Shown: one piece after another, positions 32,946 through 45,000 of the stretch
Position numbering within the stretch: position 1 is the stretch's first letter
How the letters are laid out: each line of letters begins with the position of its first letter
NCBI GenBank assembly: GCA_017506865.1
Contig: JAFCMP010000536.1
Span: 1,116,001-1,180,000, forward strand
Source of the DNA: Tribonema minus
Lineage: Eukaryota; Sar; Xanthophyceae; Tribonematales; Tribonemataceae
Length of the DNA: 64,000 nt
Reading direction: 5' to 3'
Made by a program: the position numbers and the translations under genes
Notes under the pieces: model-generated
Database searches by the model: none
The model's input: the letters and a program-made list of their open reading frames with translations, nothing else
Told to the model about the DNA's origin: nothing

Positions 32946-32962
32946 AGGACCATTCTTGGAAC
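32946..32962. repeat. 3' target-site duplication of the retrotransposon
   Basis: AGGACCATTCTTGGAAC, identical to 27932-27948. Confidence 0.87.
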
Positions 32963-34792
32963 CGTTCTTCAACTTCAAGACCAGACCCTGGCCAGTACTG
33001 GAGGACAAAGGCTCTATGCTCACTAGTGCTAGCACCTGAGCAAGAACGACATCCTGCTGGGGGACAGCAAGCCTTTCTGGAGCCGAGCCATTCAAGTGGC
33101 CTTCAATCCATGCTCACAGAGATGCGTCTCATTTCTCTAGCTTTGCTAATGTTTGTCCAGCAAGGTGGCTGCAACCTGGTCTTGCCAGCAGCACCAGAGC
33201 CCATCTGCCTTTGGCAGCATGGAAGCCAGGCTGTTTTGCTGCACCAATGTGGCTCCATGCAATGTGGATGCAATCATGGTGGCACACATATATGCGTCCC
33301 GCTCAAATCTTACTGCACGTCAACAACATTGGCGCGCTGTGCCTGTGCTGGCCTACCATGTCTAGATTCCTGATATATCACGAGCCGTAGCAGCTGACCG
33401 TAATCAAGCAGATGGGGGATCACATCAATCGAGGGCCTCGGACAAACAAAATTGTGCATCACATTCACCTCATTGAGTCAACAAGTCAAGCGCATTACCT
33501 TCATGCAAGATGTCATTTAGCCACTCGCCGCTTTCAGTCATGTCACATGTGTGCGCTATGAACGAGAAGCATGTGCGGCCGAGAGTGCTACTGCTCTGAA
33601 CACTGCGCATTGTCAATGCGCATTTGGTCAAAACATACATGACAAGATTCTGGTGGCAGGCCATACATCAACCTCTTTGGCTTTTTCGCATTGCATATAT
33701 ATTACAAGAGAATCAATGGACAGTGAGAATGCACATGCAATCGCTACGCTTAGTCACAAGAGGTTTTCCAGCAAGTCACAAAACGCCTCTGAATGCAACG
33801 CACGCTAAGTAGATCAGGTCAAGGCAGCGACAGAAGCGCACGTGGGGCATGTGATCTGGAACTGCAACAAGGTCAGGCACGGTGAAAGAGCAGCATGGTC
33901 ACGGCATGAATCCATTAATGTCGTGAAAAGCGCCTTTAAAATCAGGTCATGGGTGTGAGCCACACAAGCGCAAGACAGACCTGTGATTGGCAGTGCCAAA
34001 AGATCTAGAGGTAGAACAGCAGCGTGGTCAGAGTGGGCATGTAGGTATTAATGTGGTGGGGGAGGCACAGCCGCTGGGAAGTGCAAAGAAGGAAATGGAG
34101 GGTGCACGTGTGTACAACTACCTGCTGCTAGCCTTGCGCAGCACCATCGGAAGGGCGGTGTATGAGGATTACTGAGGTAATTTCTAGATACAATGGGATG
34201 AAAAAAAGCAAGGTCATGCTGGTGTCACCTGCCCCCCCCCCCCCCCCCCCCTTCCCCCCCGCGCGCTGCAGCAGCAGGGGCGCCACCCTTGGGTGCGCAA
34301 CACCAGTACTTCACCGCAAGTCCCAACTCCTACTAGACCTGATTCTGCCGCAATCTCTGGTAGACAGCTGCACTGCGCACTGCACAGGAGTTCTTCGTTC
34401 AGCAACTCTGGGTGCAGCGTCGGCCACTGGCCTTGAAGTTGAAGAAGCAGGCGTGCACGAGCGTCAACCATTGCAGTACAAAAATATGCTGCATCACCGC
34501 CGCTGCTGGTGGTCGCTGCTGCCAGCGCACGTGCAAACCCCCCCCCCCTCCCCCTCTTGGTTACACTGACGGCATTATTCCAGCTGGCGAGGGATTGCCA
34601 TAGTTCTCCGTTCACACAGCCGCTGAGAAAAAGACACTAGAGTACTGGCTGCTGCTGTTGCTGAGAGCTGGCGCAGCTACTACAATATGGCACAGCTACG
34701 ACACGGCTGCCGAGCGCTGCCACGGACCCCCCCACCACCACCACCCCGCTACAGCAGCGCTCCACTACCGATCCCCCCCCACCACCCCCCTT
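32963..34792. other. gene-free region downstream of the Rieske oxygenase
   Basis: Only short frames are present. A long C tract lies at 34231-34259 and another at 34539-34553. It should include the 3' UTR of the minus-strand Rieske gene ending at 34793. Confidence 0.45.
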
Positions 34793-34862
34793 TCAGATTT
34801 CGGGGACACGCTCGTAGCCGCGGTGGAACATCTGCTCGACGCGCGCCGCCGCGGCGACTGCC

Positions 34863-34894
<32 letters not shown>

Positions 34895-37800
34895 CCGGCT
34901 TGCGAGCGCTGCTGCCGCTGCCGCCAGCGTCAGCGCCCCGATTATGCCACCTTTTTTTATAACACGAACGTTACGCAGCGCGCCCGCAGTCTCCTTGGAG
35001 ATGACGACGTGGCGGCGGTAGCGGCCGCCGCCAGCGGCGCCGCCGTCGCCGCCCGCGCCGCGGCCGCCGCGACGCGGCGGCAGCTTGCCTGCGGCGGCGG
35101 CGGCGGCAGCAGCAGGGACGGAGTTGATTTGTGGGGGATGCGTTGCAATCGAGGTCCATGGAACGGGCGCGTTGGGAATGATTGGCGTGCCGCAGGCACA
35201 GGACGGTCGTAGTTCCTGACTGGAGTTTGTTCGTTGGAACTCAAATTGGGCAAGAGGCCGACTTTGCGAGAAAGTGTCCTGTCCACCTGGGGGAAGTGCC
35301 GCGAGCATGAGAAGCAGAGACTGGGACGCTTTCTTGGGGCGCCTTCGCTGTGGAGTTGCAGTGTCATCACAAGCACACTGCCGCTGCAGCAACACTAAAG
35401 TAAGATGGAGATGGACCGACGAAGCGCCAGTCTACAAACATACACATGCAGCTCACCGTTGACGAGCGGGTCGCCGCGTAAGGCGACGTTGGCATTGCTC
35501 AGGAAGCCCTCGTGGTAGGGCATGCCGGACCCCACGGCGTCCAGCCAGCGGCGGTACTGCACAACGAGCGCGTCGCTGGTGGCGATGGGTAGGTAGGCTT
35601 GCGACAGTGTCTCGCCCGTCCGCGCAAAGTGGTCCTGCGTGTACGACGATAAGTAGAGTTGAAGTGAAGGTCTGATGCAAAGTTCAGCTCGGTGGGACTG
35701 GGTAAGGTAGCCTTGTTTCAGATAAGGTTTAGCATGCTGAAACCGGGTAAGGTGGCACTAAAGCAGCGTCGCGCCCGTCCGCGCAAAGAGGTCCTACGCA
35801 CGCGCTGTGACTCAGTAAAGTTGAAGTTGCACAAGGAGATCAGATGAGTCTTCATCGAGGTGCGGCGATGGGTAGATTGGCTTGGGGCAGCATGGCGCAC
35901 GTACGTGCATATGGTGGTCCTGGACTTTGAAGCATAAAAAATGGGCTTTCACATGTTTTCTTCAACATGAAGGTTGAATACTTCAAAGTATGAACTTCAC
36001 AGTTGTAGCAAAGGGCACTTAGGCTTGGGACTGCGTCTCCCCGCTCCAAGCCAGGTGGTCATGGACGTGAAAACTGGTAGATGATTAAAGATGGCTGATG
36101 TAAACATGAACAACTTCCTTTCACAAGATGTAGTTCCAGCGTTCTGCCTGCTTAAGCCTGAAGTTTGCAGAAGCAGCTGTTGGGCGCTGATGTGCTGTGC
36201 GGATATTGTGGAAAGGGTTAGGGTCGAGGATAACCGTGGGATGTCCTGAAGGGGTTAGAATTAAGGTTTGGAGTAACCCAAAGTGGTGAAACGCATCAGA
36301 TGCGCGCTGGTGGACATTGGGTGACTGTGGAACGTTCCTGAGGTACGTTCCCATAATGTGACCGCCCTGTGCTGGCGCTCCTCGACTCCGTTGAGCACAT
36401 GAGCCCCAAATGCTGCTTGGGCACCTTGCAGCTGTTGCTCAACAGCGGCGCAGCGACCGTCGACGTGACGGCAGGATTGAGCATCAACAGCAGCGGCGCG
36501 CCGTGCAAACACCCATCGCACCTCCCCCTTCATGCAAATACATACTCCCTGATTGATTCTGTTGCAGTGCGCCTCACCTCCTGCGAGCATATTAGACGGA
36601 GGTCCTGCTCGAGCACCTCGCAGCGTTTGAACTGCCACAGCCACAGCGGCTTCATTTGCATATACCAAACTCAACCAAATGCATGGGTACCCCCATGAGC
36701 TTGACCCGTTGCAGCGCTCCTCACCTCCTGCGAGCAGATGAGCCCCAGGTCTTGCTCGAGCACCAATTGCAGCCTTTGACGTTGCACAGCCACAGCGGCT
36801 TGGCGGCAAGGCGGAGCGTTCAATAGCGGCGAAATGCGGGCTCACAAACTACCAGTACAAACCTGCTCCATCATATACACACATGTCCTAGACACTCCTC
36901 ACCTCCTGTGAGCAGATGAGCCCCAGGTCCTGCTCGAGCACCTTGCAGCTGTTGAGGTGCCGCAGCCACAGCGGCTTGATGCCGAAGATGAGCTTGACGA
37001 GCGGCGGCATGCGGCGCGCGTACGTCATGAACAGGATGCGCGAGCGGCCCTGGCCGACCGGCACGCAGTGCAGCGCGGCTCCGAAGACGGGCCCGGGCTG
37101 CCCCTCCTTCTTCTGCGTGACAGTTGTTGAAGTTGCGAGGCAGGTCGCGTCGCAAACATCAGCTCCCCCCATCAAACAGTGGTCAGGATGAACAAGTTCA
37201 AGTGCAGTAGTGCACGCAGTGCAGCGCCGCTCCAAACACAGGGCCGGGCGGCTCTCCTTCATCTGCGTGGCAGTTTGATGGTCAGCAGTTGAAGAAAGTA
37301 TCGCGCTGCAGCGCAGCAGACAGCATAAATGCTTAGGAACGGGCGCAGTTTAACCGAACAGAAGCGGAAGTGCCTGCGATGACTTGTGCAAAGATCCCAC
37401 GTGCCGTGCGGAGCGTACCGCCACGCAGTGCAGCGCCGCTCCGAAGACGAGCCCGGGCTGCCCCTCCTTCTTCTGCGCGTGATGGTTTGTTGTGGTTGAG
37501 AGGCAGGGTCGCATCAGAGCACGTCAGCTTTCCCATCAAACAGTTCGTGGAATCGCACACAAGTTTCAAGTGCTGTAGTGCATGCAGTGCAGCGCGGCAC
37601 CGAAGACGGGCTCGGGCTGCCCCTCCTTCGTTGCGCGTGATCTTTGTTTTAACTTAAAAGTTCAGGGTTAGCGCCAAAAAAAAAGCACATGCGCACCTCA
37701 TCAAGGGGTGCTCGAGACCACAAGCTGAGATGCAGAGCTGAAGCGGAAGTGCCTGCGTTAGCTGGCGCAAAGAGTGCACAGGGCAGGCAGGTGTACCGCA

Positions 37801-40800
37801 CAAAGGGTACTGGCACCCTAACCTAACCCTGAGTGCAGCCGGGAAGCTCAGCTGTGCCATGATTGCGCCTCCCGACGGCTGCAGACGGCAGCGGTGAATG
37901 CTAGCAGGGCTCAGGGACCCTCGCCGTGCCAGTCAGACGACCTAGACAGGTGCAGTAGCATAGTGCTTCAAGGTACTGAGCCTTGGTTAGCCCTAAGCCT
38001 GGTCCTTACCCTAACTCTAACCCTTACTGCATTTGCATGCCAGACAGCTGCTTTCTTGTTGAGCTCTTGAAAACATGCAGGCCCATGAATGCATGCCTGT
38101 CACACTGTGCACGGTTCATTGTGTCTACATACAACCGGCATATTTGTAGCGATCGCCCTCAAGGCGTTGTGTGGCCACTGGGTTAGGGTTAGGTCAGGCT
38201 AGGGTTGAGGTTAGGCGCACCAAAGTGCACGCTGCTGCATTATTGCTAGCAGAAACCCAGGCATACCCAAGTCCTTGACAGACAAGCCAATGACCACTTC
38301 ACATGGCACTGTCGTTGATGAACCACCACCGGAGACAACCTGGCATTGCTGTCCGCAGCCGGATGAAGCGTCGCACGTCAGCAAGCGAGAACCTCAACTT
38401 GCGCTACCAATACATACATACGCCTCAGGGTGCAGTAGGCATGTTGTACGCTATCCCTGGCGTTTCCGTCCGCAGCCGTCTGCAGCCAAACCTCAACTTG
38501 CACTTTTTACCTATACAAACATGCACCTCCTCAGGTTGCAGTTGACATATTTTTAAGCATAATATGTTGTATGCGTACCCCTGGCGTTTCCGTGCGCAGC
38601 CGAATGACGCACGGCGCGTCGAACTGAATGGCGGTGGTGCCCTTGGAGAACAGGTTGGTGATCTTCGCCTTGAAGCCCGCCGCCCCGAAGCTGTCCTTGT
38701 CAATCTGCGCATGAGGGCGGTACGGAGTGTCAATCCGTGTTGGCGTATGCGTGCGACGCAGGGGCAAAGTCGCGACATGCTTGAACACAAGTCATCAATC
38801 TGCATGTTTGACATGTATAATGGCCGTCTAGTAAATTTTGGGACACTCCGACCCACGCAGTGCGCACGTCAAAAGGTGAGGGGCATGGCGTAGCACACAT
38901 CCGTTGCCACTGCCGCTATCACACCAATAAAGTGGGCATGACAGTTACATTTTGCGAAATGCTCCCCTAACGCGGCACTCTCGTCAAGGTTGAGGGGCTT
39001 AGCATTGTCCCTGCACTGCCCTCACACCGATCACGTAGCAATGTCAGTTACATTTTGTGAAACGCTCTCCTACCGTGGCACTCACGTCAAAATTGAGGGG
39101 CTTAGCGTTGTCCCTATTGCCACCACCCTCCGTGTTGTGGTGCGAGATGGGGATGTGCGCCGGGTCAATCAAGTTCTCCACCAAGTAGGAGTGGTCGTAG
39201 GGGAGGTCCACAGCAACCTGCGTGAATCACAACGCATTCACCGTGAGTTCAAGTTTGAACTCATGTGTGAACTCATGGGACGAGATGGGGATGTGCGCCT
39301 AGTCAATGAGAGTTCTCCACCAAATAAGAGTGCTCGTAGGGGAGGTCCGCGGCAACCTGCGCCAATCACAGCGCATTTCGATGTGAATACAAGTGTGAAT
39401 TCATGCGTGGATTCATGGGACGAGATGGGGATGTGCGCCTAGTCAATGAGAGTTCTCCACCAAGTAGGAGTGGTCGTAGGGGAGGTCCACTGCCACGCGC
39501 GGCAATCACGACACTTTTCACCTTCATGTGATGTGTCAATTCGTAGCATAACGTCCACATCAAGTCCACTACGGCCTCCACAAATGCATGCAAAGAGGGG
39601 GTGAGGGCCTGCTCAATGTGCCCCCCGCCCCCCCCCCCCCCCCACCCACACACGCGCATCGCCACCACCACCACCTCCCCGCGTACTGTGCGCTCCCCAG
39701 ACACATGCGCCCACATTTAACACACCACAATCGCGCTTGAAAGCGCCGCCTGTGCATACGCGCGAGGCATGGTAAGACCGCTCCCTCCATGAAGTAGAGG
39801 TACAACATCGCGATGTCGGTTTCGAAGTGATCGGCGGCGCGCATCGAGACGCTGGCAAGGCGTGCACGGAGACACACGCAGACTCTGGTCGCGGGCTGCG
39901 GTGGTTGCGAGCTGGACATCACCATTTGGGCAAAGAAGTACATGAAGCTGAGCCCGTGCCGCCTCACCTGGCGTACGAACGCCAGGACAAGCGAGAATCA
40001 ACAGTGAAGCGCACATACAGCTGAGCAATGCCCCCGCACCTGGTACGTGAACGCCAAATCATCAACCGCCTCCACACCGTCCTGCGTCGTGGGCACGGGC
40101 TTGATCAAACGCGCCCCCTCCCCCCACGGGTCGTCCCCCATCCACACCCACACGACCCCCTCGCGCTCCGCGACAGGGTACACGCGGAGCGCTGCTGCAC
40201 GTGGAATCGCGGCGCCCTCGGCGAGCTGCGGTATGCGCTCGCACGCGCCGGTGGCGCCGTTGAACTCCCAGCCGTGGTACGTGCAGTAGATGCGGCCGTT
40301 CTCGACGAGGCCCTCGCTGAGCCGCGCGGCCCTGCGTGAGTGAGCGAATGAATTCATGAATTAATCAATTGATGAATGAACAGATGAAGTGAGCACGCGC
40401 CGGTGGCGCCGCTGAACTCCCAGCCGTGGTACGTGCAGTAGAGGCGGCCGTTCTCGACGAGGCCCTCGCTGAGGCGCGCGACCCTGCATGAGTGAATGAA
40501 TGGGTGACTGAATTAATGGATGCATTCACGCAGGCAGCACAGATCGCTACTCCAAGTAAATGAATGGGTGAATGAGTAAATGGATGAATGTATGAATCCA
40601 CGCCGGCAGCACAGATCGTTCCTCCCAGTCATTGCGTGCAGTGAGTGCGACCATTCTTGACAATGCCTTTGGCTGAGTCCGCGCATTCATGAATGAATTC
40701 AAGGAGGCAGTGCGGAGAGATGTTGCGTTGCCGCCGTGGTGCGTGCGGTAGACGCAGCCCTTCTCCGTGATGCCTTCGCTGAGCCGCGCTGCCGTGCTAC

Positions 40801-42096
40801 AATGAGATGGCCTACTGAGCACGTGAGAGCTTCCCATACTGAACACCCATGCCTCGAACGCCAAAAAGCTTGCACACCGAAGTCTTTTGGCTCCGGTGGA
40901 TATGATGGCACTGTTTGACTCGTGGCCAATTGCTGCTGCAGCGGCGACCACGGTCATTGGTGGAAGGCACTTGCAGCTAACCACAGCTTGTCGCCTAGAG
41001 CTCTACGATCTTTGGATTCGTTTCCATAATGAGTGCACGAAGGCAGCTCTCAGCAGCAGTGCTCAACTGCAGAGATCGCTCGCCGCCGTGGCGCATGCAG
41101 CACTTGCATCTGTTTCCGATTATGTGCTCGCTAAGTTGCGCTGCCTCTGCATAATGCGTGCACAGCGTTCAGTACGATAGGGCATAAATTCATTGAGGCG
41201 CGCTGCACCGCCCTACACGAACGAATTCACGTGCGTGCGCGCATGCACGCGCAGTTGACCGCGCATGCTACAGCGCTCAGCAAAATCGCACTGTGTGCCA
41301 GCAGTGTCTCTGTGCCTGCTGGGCCGCACTGCTGTGCGCAAACTCAAGCACTTGCGTGTGTATGCTTGTGTCTGTGTGAGGTATATGTGCCACGTCGAAC
41401 ATCACGCTGCCTCAATATATACAAACGGATTTGTTACTGTGTTTTGAGACAGTCCTTGGTGATCACGCGACTGGTGACATGATGAGCGAGTGGGGCACCT
41501 CACTTGACACTCGTCGGTTCATTTGTTGCTGCCAAACAAATGCCAGCAGCCCCAGCAGCAGCTTATCCTATGCAAGCAAAATGGCAGTGCGCCTTCCACA
41601 GTGTCCGACCACAGTGTCCAACGAAATGCAGCTACTGGCCCGATGAGAACAAACCTGCGCTCATCACATTGTCGGTGGAGGCGACTGGAGTGCGGGCAGA
41701 TGTTAGATCTTGCCTGTGGGTACAGAGATCTTGCACGCAGTGGAGGGCCCCCTCGGTGTCCCGAAAAAGCACCAGAGGTTCGTCGAAGATGCTCATGGGA
41801 TACGGCCGCGCCCTTTTGCCCCCCTCAAAGTCCTTGCTGTAGCCCAGGGGGTACCAGTGCAGCCTCCAGTTGTAGTCGAACTTTGGCCCAGCTGATTGCT
41901 CTGCCGGCAGCACCGCGCTCTCAGTGTCGCTGGCCAACGTCGAAAGGCGCTCCGAACGGTCTGTGTGGGTCGGGCTTGCCCGGAGCTGCCGTCCCACGGC
42001 AGGCACCACTGGCCGGAAAGCTGTGGCGCAGTGGAAGCTACTGCAGAGCAGCAGCAGCGGCACTGCCATGGCCAGAGCACTCATGTTGATAATCAT
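34793..42096 (-). CDS. plastid Rieske mono-oxygenase of the pheophorbide a oxygenase/TIC55 family, seven exons
   Basis: Exons 42096-41714, 40331-40040, 39217-39086, 38704-38579, 37112-36903, 35634-35457 and 35088-34793 total 1617 nt, exactly 538 codons plus stop, all in phase. Residues 1-28 are a signal peptide ending CATAFRP (ASAF-like), then a Ser/Thr/Arg-rich transit region. The Rieske [2Fe-2S] ligands are CTH and CTYHGW across the exon 1/2 junction. The mononuclear-iron motif in exon 3 is DLPYDHSYLVENLIDPAHIP then SHH (N-x2-D-x2-H-x4-H). Exon 5 has GRSRILF and CKVLEQDLGLICSQE, as in PAO/TIC55. The C-terminus has RYRRHVV and two Ala-rich hydrophobic segments. The C-terminal CxxC of plant PAO/TIC55 appears absent (ISKE). 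Substrate is unknown; a chlorophyll-breakdown or other pigment oxygenation role is plausible. Intron 1 appears to use a GC donor (CACAG|GCAAG). The exon 7 acceptor is the least certain border. Confidence 0.92.
35755..35900 (-). repeat. acceptor-side copy of Rieske exon 6 in intron 5
   Basis: The string gtcgcgcccgtccgcgcaaa at 35765-35790 repeats the exon 6 start (real copy 35634-35600), and cgatgggtag followed by gcttg near 35867-35885 repeats a further part of exon 6. Confidence 0.8.
36390..36800 (-). repeat. donor-side copies of Rieske exon 5 in intron 5
   Basis: The exon 5 end (CKVLEQDLGLICSQE and donor GTGAGG) recurs near 36715-36800, 36565-36640 and 36390-36450. The first keeps LEQDLGLICSQEV and a gtgagg donor; the others are more decayed. 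Confidence 0.9.
37195..37650 (-). repeat. acceptor-side copies of Rieske exon 5 in intron 4
   Basis: The exon 5 start (ctgcgtgacag acceptor region then ccgtcttcggagccgcgctg) recurs at about 37210-37275, 37425-37490 and 37585-37645, spacing about 160-220 bp. Each reads roughly KKEGQPGPVFGAALHC before diverging, with substitutions (for example SRPALCLERRCT in another frame). Confidence 0.9.
38255..38500 (-). repeat. donor-side copies of Rieske exon 4 in intron 4
   Basis: The exon 4 end (cggaaacgccagg and donor) recurs near 38455-38490, 38335-38375 and, partially, 38258-38275. Each is followed in transcript direction by related intron sequence. Copies are decayed. Confidence 0.8.
38960..39020 (-). 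repeat. donor-side copy of Rieske exon 3 in intron 3
   Basis: The exon 3 end (GACAATGCTAAGCCCCTCAA in the copy) is repeated about 100 bp downstream, with the donor GTGAGT changed to GAGAGT. The flanking intron stretch attttgtgaaacgctctcc is duplicated with it. Confidence 0.88.
39277..39505 (-). repeat. two dead copies of Rieske exon 3 in intron 2
   Basis: Segments 39277-39363 and 39418-39505 repeat the first ~85 nt of exon 3 (real copy 39217-39086), period 141 bp. Both contain the same in-frame TAG where the real exon has CCG (Pro of the DPAH motif), and both lack the second half of the exon. They therefore derive from one another after the stop arose. Confidence 0.94.
40385..40810 (-). repeat. 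acceptor-side copies of Rieske exon 2 in intron 1
   Basis: The exon 2 start (minus-strand reading ARLSEGLVENGRIYCTYHGW) recurs at about 40389-40490, almost intact as RVARLSEGLVENGRLYCTYH, and at about 40732-40800 in decayed form (ARLSEGITEKGCVYRTHHG). Short gaatgaatg-type repeats lie between copies. The intact copy is the one nearest the rest of exon 2. Confidence 0.92.
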
Positions 42097-43840
42097 GACG
42101 CGAAAAAAGATCAGAAAAAATCACCGACGCCCGCCGCTCTCGGCCGCCTGCCTGCAGTGTGGTCCCAGTCGCAGCTGGTGTCTTTGAAACAACGCCACTC
42201 CGTCTGCCCTTGCTGCTAGGGCCGAGCAGGCGGAGGCTGACGCACTTCAGAACTTCAGAAGTACCCTCCAAATCAGGCTGAAGTGAAGTTCTACTTGAAG
42301 TTGTACCCAACGGTGTAACACGCCTCGCTTCATGACATCGCCAGGCACGTACGATGTCAATGATGAAGATCAAGTTGCCTTCGCACAACCCTTGGGATGA
42401 TGAGCGCCGCTCTCTCTCTCTCTTTTTTTCACGGGGGGTTGTTTTAGATTGTAACACGCAGTAGGCGGCGTAGGAAGCGTCTGCTCAGTGCCGACCTATG
42501 GGCTACTTCAATCTAGAAAGAGCAGCAGATGCCGTTGCAGAGGACCGCTGGTGTTCTCATTTTGCAACATCGTCACTGGTGTCGAGCGTCAATTGGCAAG
42601 TACTTTGCTGCAGGCTCTGATGCAGGCACGATTGCGATGCTTCAGCAAGCTGCACAACTCTTTAATTCGCATTGCTCATGCACTGAGCTTTGTTGTCTTG
42701 CAAAGTTTTACAATTTGCAGGAGGTTTCCATGTAACGAAATGGATTGTGTCAGCGTACCGCAGGCTCAAGATATCTGTCTTCAAATCCTTACGCTGACCA
42801 TCGCGCTTTCATACTCACCTTCTCCTTTGTTGTCGCTCGCATTGCAGATGATTGCCATGCACGGTGAAAGTGAAAGCACACACTACTAAAGATCAGCAAG
42901 AACAGACACACAGCAGAGAACCCATGTGAACAGCACCAATGTCATGGGCATCCTGCAACTACGGTAACTATCAACCGCTACGGCAATAAAACTCAGGTGA
43001 GGCCTCACGGGTTCCTGAAACCCAGTGACTGCCTTGTTCATTTGTGGATGATAGCCATGTAGAGCATGCGAGTGTGCAGATGGCATGGGCCCTTAAAGCA
43101 TCGCTCAGATGAATATCCATATGGCCGCATAGTCTAGAATGGCTGGCACATTTCGTGTGATTCGAGTGGTCTAGGCAGAGCCAGACCAGCCAGTGGCTGT
43201 CACAAGAGCATACCAATTCAGTTGTGCATCGTCAGTGCAACTGAAGTATACTGCCATACACCGCATCGCCTTTGTTGGCGTGGCGGGAGTGCTGGCAATT
43301 GCAAGATGCTAGTTTACAGTGCAGCTAAAGTTGTCCAAGGTCATTTGGGATGCTTCGCCAGCGCTTCAATGGAAGACATGGCAGACTGTATATTATAGGT
43401 TCAGGGAGACCCTGGGATGAGCAGAAAGCACCCGCACTGCAGGCATTTGCATCACGAGTGCATTGTCATGCTTTGCAAACTGTGCCAGTGGTGCAGGGGT
43501 AGCGTGGTCCTTGCAATCGGGCGAAGTACAATTCTGTGTGCCGTGGCCGTTTGTGCTGAGGCCAGAGTCAGCAGGCCCTCGACCAGCAGCGGACATGTTT
43601 TGCATGGCTCAGTGTAGTAAGATGGGGAGAATGAGGAAATTGAACCCCTGTTTGTACCGTATCACACCAGTTCAAATAGCTTCCTGCATGCCAGAGGGCC
43701 TTGGCTTGAACCAGCACCATCTGACATGTGTCACTTGCTGTGAACGCCGTCCGACATCTCGCTTCCCTATTGCCTGTGCCACCAGTGTGCAGTACCACCT
43801 GGCAGCTCTCTGATATGCGAGCAAGACAAGTGACGGCTGA
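42097..43840. other. intergenic region upstream of the Rieske oxygenase
   Basis: No exon is supported. A (CT)n microsatellite followed by T7 lies at 42411-42429. The promoter of the Rieske gene should be at its left end; no recognisable element is visible. Confidence 0.45.
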
Positions 43841-44320
43841 TGAAGGCAACGGGCGCTGTCAGCAGGAGCCAAGACCCATGAGCCTCACCAATTCAGGCAA
43901 GGTTCGCAGGTCCTTGTAATGCAGTGTTTGCAGTGCTCTGCAACAGATAGCAGCTGCGCAGGGAGTGTGCATGCGTGCAGCGTATAGCCATGTAGGTTGT
44001 GCGCGCCAGTTAAGCAAAGTGTACTGGGTGACTGCCTGCAAGCGGGTCGGCAATGTTATGGCGTATGGCTGGTCCAGGTGGGGGCTAACCCATCATGTGC
44101 CAGCACGCCAGCGTTCCGGCTTAACGGTGCGGTGGCTGCACAGCTTTTGGCCGCAATTTGTGTTGCTTGTGTAGGCGGTACCTTTGTGAGCACGGTGCGG
44201 GTCTCGGTTATGGTACAAGCATCTGGTGTAGTTGAGAGTTCACTCAGTTGGTCATGGCAAGTTGAACTTGAAGTAGTCTGCTTGTTTGCCGTAACTGAAT
44301 AATACCTCAAGTCTACTGCT

Positions 44321-44514
44321 GGGGGGGGGCACATGGAAGAGGATGTAGGGGAGGATCCCGAGATGCCATTTGGCGGCGGCGATGTTTGAGTGGTTGTCGT
44401 TGAGACAATTTCAGACTGTCACATGACATGTAGATTCCGTACAGCAAGCTTCAAGTTAGATGCCATTCATCTGGGCTGTTTCGAGCCCTGAGCGAGAATT
44501 AATAAAATGTACAC
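44321..44514 (+). repeat. left arm of inverted repeat: inverted copy of a gene 3' end
   Basis: This arm matches the reverse complement of 49926-50120 at high identity. It includes the last ~19 codons of the minus-strand ankyrin gene (HMEEDVGEDPEMPFGGGDV here against HMEEDGREDPEMPFGGGGV there) and its 3' UTR. The similarity stops abruptly at a run of nine G, the same homopolymer that interrupts the source exon. Confidence 0.92.
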
Positions 44515-44974
44515 TGCTGCTGGCATGCGAGCTTGCGGGGTTGTGCGCTGCGCATCTGTGCGGCAGACACATGTGCGCTGCACATCTATGCGGCAGACAA
44601 ATGTGCGCTGCGCATCTGTGCGGCAGACACATCTGGCTTCAAACGCAGTATCGATCAGCATCTCCCGCAGCTCTTTCTACTAGTAGTACAGTGCAGGTAG
44701 CTAGTTATGCATCTGCAACACCCCGCTGGATGAATTCAAAAAATTCATGTGTGTGTGTGTGTGTGTATTTCATCATATTGTTATGGATACCATGGCGAGT
44801 TTGTGCATGTTCACCTTGCAGCGTTGTAGGATGTAAGGCCACACCAATGTGTGGTCTCTTCTGACACACAGGGGATGTGCACGTCCGTACACGGGTACCT
44901 CAGCGCCGTGCTTGAGCAATGGTACCACATGCGCGCATGCATGCGCACCTGAACAGCGGCAACCACTTCGAAGT

Positions 44975-45000
44975 GCCGTGAGATATTCATATCTCACGGC
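44975..45000. other. hairpin 1 of three homologous hairpins
   Basis: gccgtgagatat and atatctcacggc form a perfect 12-bp stem with a 2-nt centre. Confidence 0.85.

Noticed and set aside
34658..35212. Plus-strand 184-codon open frame rich in Arg/Ala
   Set aside because: It is antisense to Rieske exon 7, whose frame, phase and family features are better supported; the open frame comes from GC-rich repeats.
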